DNA of 42,394 nucleotides from Thermoplasmata archaeon (GTDB taxonomy: Archaea; Thermoplasmatota; Thermoplasmata; Methanomassiliicoccales; Methanomethylophilaceae): positions 1-42,394 of the forward strand of contig SUSU01000010.1 in NCBI GenBank assembly GCA_015063225.1. Reading direction: 5' to 3'. The first letter of the stretch is position 1. Every line of letters starts with the position of its first letter. Both the position numbers and the translations under genes were made by a program. Of the stretch, positions 41,117 to 42,394 are shown piece after piece. The notes under the pieces are model-generated. The model was not told the origin of the DNA and searched no databases. It saw only the letters and a program-made list of their open reading frames with translations.

Positions 41117-41830
41117 TCACTCGGCCTTCTCGGCATCGATGAGCTTCTGGATGTCCGCCCTGAGCTGGAATGCCACGGGGAGGTTCATCTTGGCGGCCTT
41201 GTCGGCGTACTCGTAGGCGAGTTTGAGGTCCTTCTCGCACCCCTCTCCGTCGCGGTAGAATATGGCGAGGTCGAAGCAGGCCTCGCGGTGTCCTTTCTCG
41301 GCGGCCTCCTTGCACATCTCGAATCCCTTGACGGGGTCCGGCTCGCACCCGAGACCGTTGCGGTACATGCGGGCGAGGGCGTAGGACGCGGCCATGGAAT
41401 CGGCGTTGCGGGCGAGGTTGTAGAGGCCCATGGCCTTGGAGTAGTTGACCTTGCATCCCACACCCGCCTCGATGAAGGTGGCGAGGTTGAACACGGCCCC
41501 GGGGTTGCCCTTCAGGGCGGCCTCGCTGACCCATTTATACGCGAGCTCGGCGGAGGTCTGTACCCCCTTACCATAGGCGTAGAGGAGACCGGTCTCGTTC
41601 ATGGCGCCGACGTGTCCCAGCTTGGCGGCCTTCCTGAACCATTTGAGGGCCTCCCTCTCGTCCTTCTTGACGACGAGGCCCTTGTTGTAGAAGCTGCCGA
41701 TCCAGAACATGCAGTCGGCATCCCCGCTCTCGGCACCCTTGAGGAAAAGTGCGAACGCGTTGTTGAGGTCCTTCTTGCCGATGGCCTCCAGGGCCGCAGC
41801 GTGATATGTCTCTCCGTTGGATTTGGTCAT
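41117..41830 (-). CDS. Sel1-repeat protein, paralogue
   Basis: A 237-residue protein with about five Sel1 repeats (CMFWIGSFYNKGLVVKKDEREALKWFRKAAKLGHVGAMNETGLLYAYGKGVQTSAELAYKWVSEAALKGN; ASYALARMYRNGLGCEPDPVKGFEMCKEAAEKGHREA). It shares the CEPDP and YNGxGCEPD pattern with its neighbour and is probably a tandem duplicate. It is downstream of the PemK/MazF-like gene in the same direction with an 18-bp gap. No signal peptide, presumed cytoplasmic. Confidence 0.93.
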   Translation of the reverse strand: MTKSNGETYHAAALEAIGKKDLNNAFALFLKGAESGDADCMFWIGSFYNKGLVVKKDEREALKWFRKAAKLGHVGAMNETGLLYAYGKGVQTSAELAYKWVSEAALKGNPGAVFNLATFIEAGVGCKVNYSKAMGLYNLARNADSMAASYALARMYRNGLGCEPDPVKGFEMCKEAAEKGHREACFDLAIFYRDGEGCEKDLKLAYEYADKAAKMNLPVAFQLRADIQKLIDAEKAE

Positions 41831-41848
41831 CGTAACACCGTTAATCGT

Positions 41849-42190
41849 TCATCTGAGGCCGGCGATCACCTTGCCGATGTCCGCCTCGGACAGTTCGCCC
41901 ATTTTCTGGACGAATGCGGTCTGCTGTACCGTTCCGGGTACCACATGCACCGCGGACGGGCGGTCCTGCCCGGCCTTGATCAAGTCGGAGATGACGGCAT
42001 CCTTGCCTCCTCTCTCGCCCGAGGGGATGATCTCGTAGACCGTCCATCCCGCGGACGTGCGTTTTCCCACGGCAACGGGGCATCTCTTGGATTTGCCTCC
42101 AGGGCCGAACGGGGCATCCGCCAACCAAACTTCCCAGGTCTTCGGTGCGGGTTTCTTCCCCGGACCGTTAGGGGAGTACTTGATCTTCAT
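41849..42190 (-). CDS. PemK/MazF-like protein
   Basis: A 113-residue protein (MKIKYSPNGPGKKPAPKTWEVWLADAPFGPGGKSKRCPVAVGKRTSAGWTV...) resembling the MazF/PemK fold: WEVWLADAPFGPGGKSKRCPV matches the GDVWLVDL-xPxxGSEIxKxRPVLV start, and SAVHVVPGTVQQTAFVQKMGELSEADIGKVIAGL matches the family's C-terminus (tVd-ksrL-kkiGeLs). Endoribonuclease activity is not proven; no antitoxin ORF is adjacent, but Sel1 genes follow. The key Arg of the RPVLV loop is replaced (KRCPV). ATG 42190 is 21 bp after TATA TAATTAAG (42212-42219). Confidence 0.75.
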   Translation of the reverse strand: MKIKYSPNGPGKKPAPKTWEVWLADAPFGPGGKSKRCPVAVGKRTSAGWTVYEIIPSGERGGKDAVISDLIKAGQDRPSAVHVVPGTVQQTAFVQKMGELSEADIGKVIAGLR

Positions 42191-42196
42191 GAGTGG

Positions 42197-42219
42197 GCAT
42201 ACGCGCACACGTAATTAAG
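42197..42219 (-). promoter_or_regulatory. Promoter of the PemK-Sel1 operon with an alternating purine-pyrimidine run
   Basis: TAATTAAG at 42212-42219 is the TATA element of the PemK-like gene (start 42190). The bases 42197-42213 alternate purine and pyrimidine for 17 nt, similar to the run at 38606-38627. Confidence 0.4.
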
Positions 42220-42348
42220 GTACGCGCCCGCGCACCCTTTTTCGGAAAAAAGACTGGTGATTCTGTTATGCCATATAAATATATAAAACTATATTTGTTA
42301 TTATTGTTATTGACCTTTTTGTGAGTTCAGTGAGGGGCAATTCTTCAC

Positions 42349-42385
42349 GGATCGGCCGTTTTTCTGATGTTTTTTCGGCCGATCC
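42349..42385. terminator. Inverted repeat at the right edge
   Basis: GGATCGGCCG (42349-42358) and CGGCCGATCC (42376-42385) are perfect 10-bp arms around a T-rich 17-nt loop. Probably a terminator of a gene beyond the window; no gene is seen from 42220 to the end, which is otherwise AT-rich. Confidence 0.5.
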
Positions 42386-42394
42386 CATATCGTG

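Noticed and set aside
1..42394. CRISPR arrays, prophage or integron-like segments
   Set aside because: No regularly spaced direct repeats, no integrase, capsid or cas genes; the window is ordinary chromosome.

Overview
The window is methanogen chromosome, most likely order Methanomassiliicoccales (family Methanomethylophilaceae; Thermoplasmata side of the Euryarchaeota). The evidence is archaeal ribosomal proteins (eS1, eL37, eL41), heterodisulfide reductase subunits HdrC and HdrB, a CfbE-type coenzyme F430 synthase, the archaeal homocysteine-biosynthesis trio, tRNA genes with archaeal introns, and a conserved regulator gene interrupted in frame by a TAG codon. None of the roughly 44 genes whose 3' end lies in the window stops at TAG (all use TGA or TAA). 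This fits a lineage that decodes UAG as pyrrolysine. Most operon-leading genes have an archaeal TATA box about 19-28 bp before the start codon, so their mRNAs should be leaderless; I used this to choose starts.

Layout. 1-4.7 kb: truncated APC permease (-), adk (-), NSS-family sodium symporter (+), GlcD-type FAD oxidase (+). 4.7-9.3 kb: PD-(D/E)XK nuclease (-), M50 metalloprotease (-), PAPS-reductase/ferredoxin fusion (+), membrane protein (+). 9.2-11 kb (-): PAC2 protein, pyruvoyl arginine decarboxylase, zinc-ribbon protein. 11-17 kb: M16 peptidase, hydrogenase maturation protease, sugar-1-phosphate nucleotidyltransferase, TetR regulator, tRNA-Pro, tyrosine phosphatase, heavy-metal P-type ATPase. 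17.2-19.5 kb: amber-interrupted HTH regulator, then hdrC-hdrB. 19.7-21 kb: rps3ae, a highly structured minus-strand RNA candidate, and tRNA-Met with an intron. 21-25.7 kb: tightly overlapping operon of ArsA ATPase, coiled-coil protein, AMMECR1 protein, dihydroorotase and YkgJ-type cysteine-cluster protein. 25.8-29.7 kb: rpl37e-purF, then the homocysteine operon (DUF39, NIL-ferredoxin, UPF0280). 29.8-34.8 kb: tRNA-Ala, UspA, HtpG, a membrane protein flanked by repeated octamers, a winged-helix regulator. 34.8-35.3 kb: tRNA-Arg (T-arm intron), rpl41e, tRNA-Trp (99-nt intron). 35.4-38.6 kb (-): ACT - homoserine dehydrogenase - ACT - PFL/DUF711 operon. 38.6-42.4 kb: second UspA, cfbE, tRNA-Glu, then (-) a PemK/MazF-like protein and two Sel1-repeat proteins.

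How it fits together. HdrBC (energy conservation) and CfbE (cofactor of methyl-CoM reductase) belong to methanogenesis. Homoserine dehydrogenase and the DUF39/NIL/UPF0280 set draw on the same precursor, aspartate semialdehyde, for threonine/methionine and for homocysteine. PurF, PyrC and Adk are nucleotide metabolism.

Most notable: the in-frame TAG regulator; a structured RNA of about 235 nt that I cannot assign to a family; a tRNA-Arg with an intron in its T arm; a purF whose catalytic cysteine is cut off from any start codon by an apparent one-base frameshift; and a 42-bp perfect palindrome at the left window edge that looks like an assembly fold-back.
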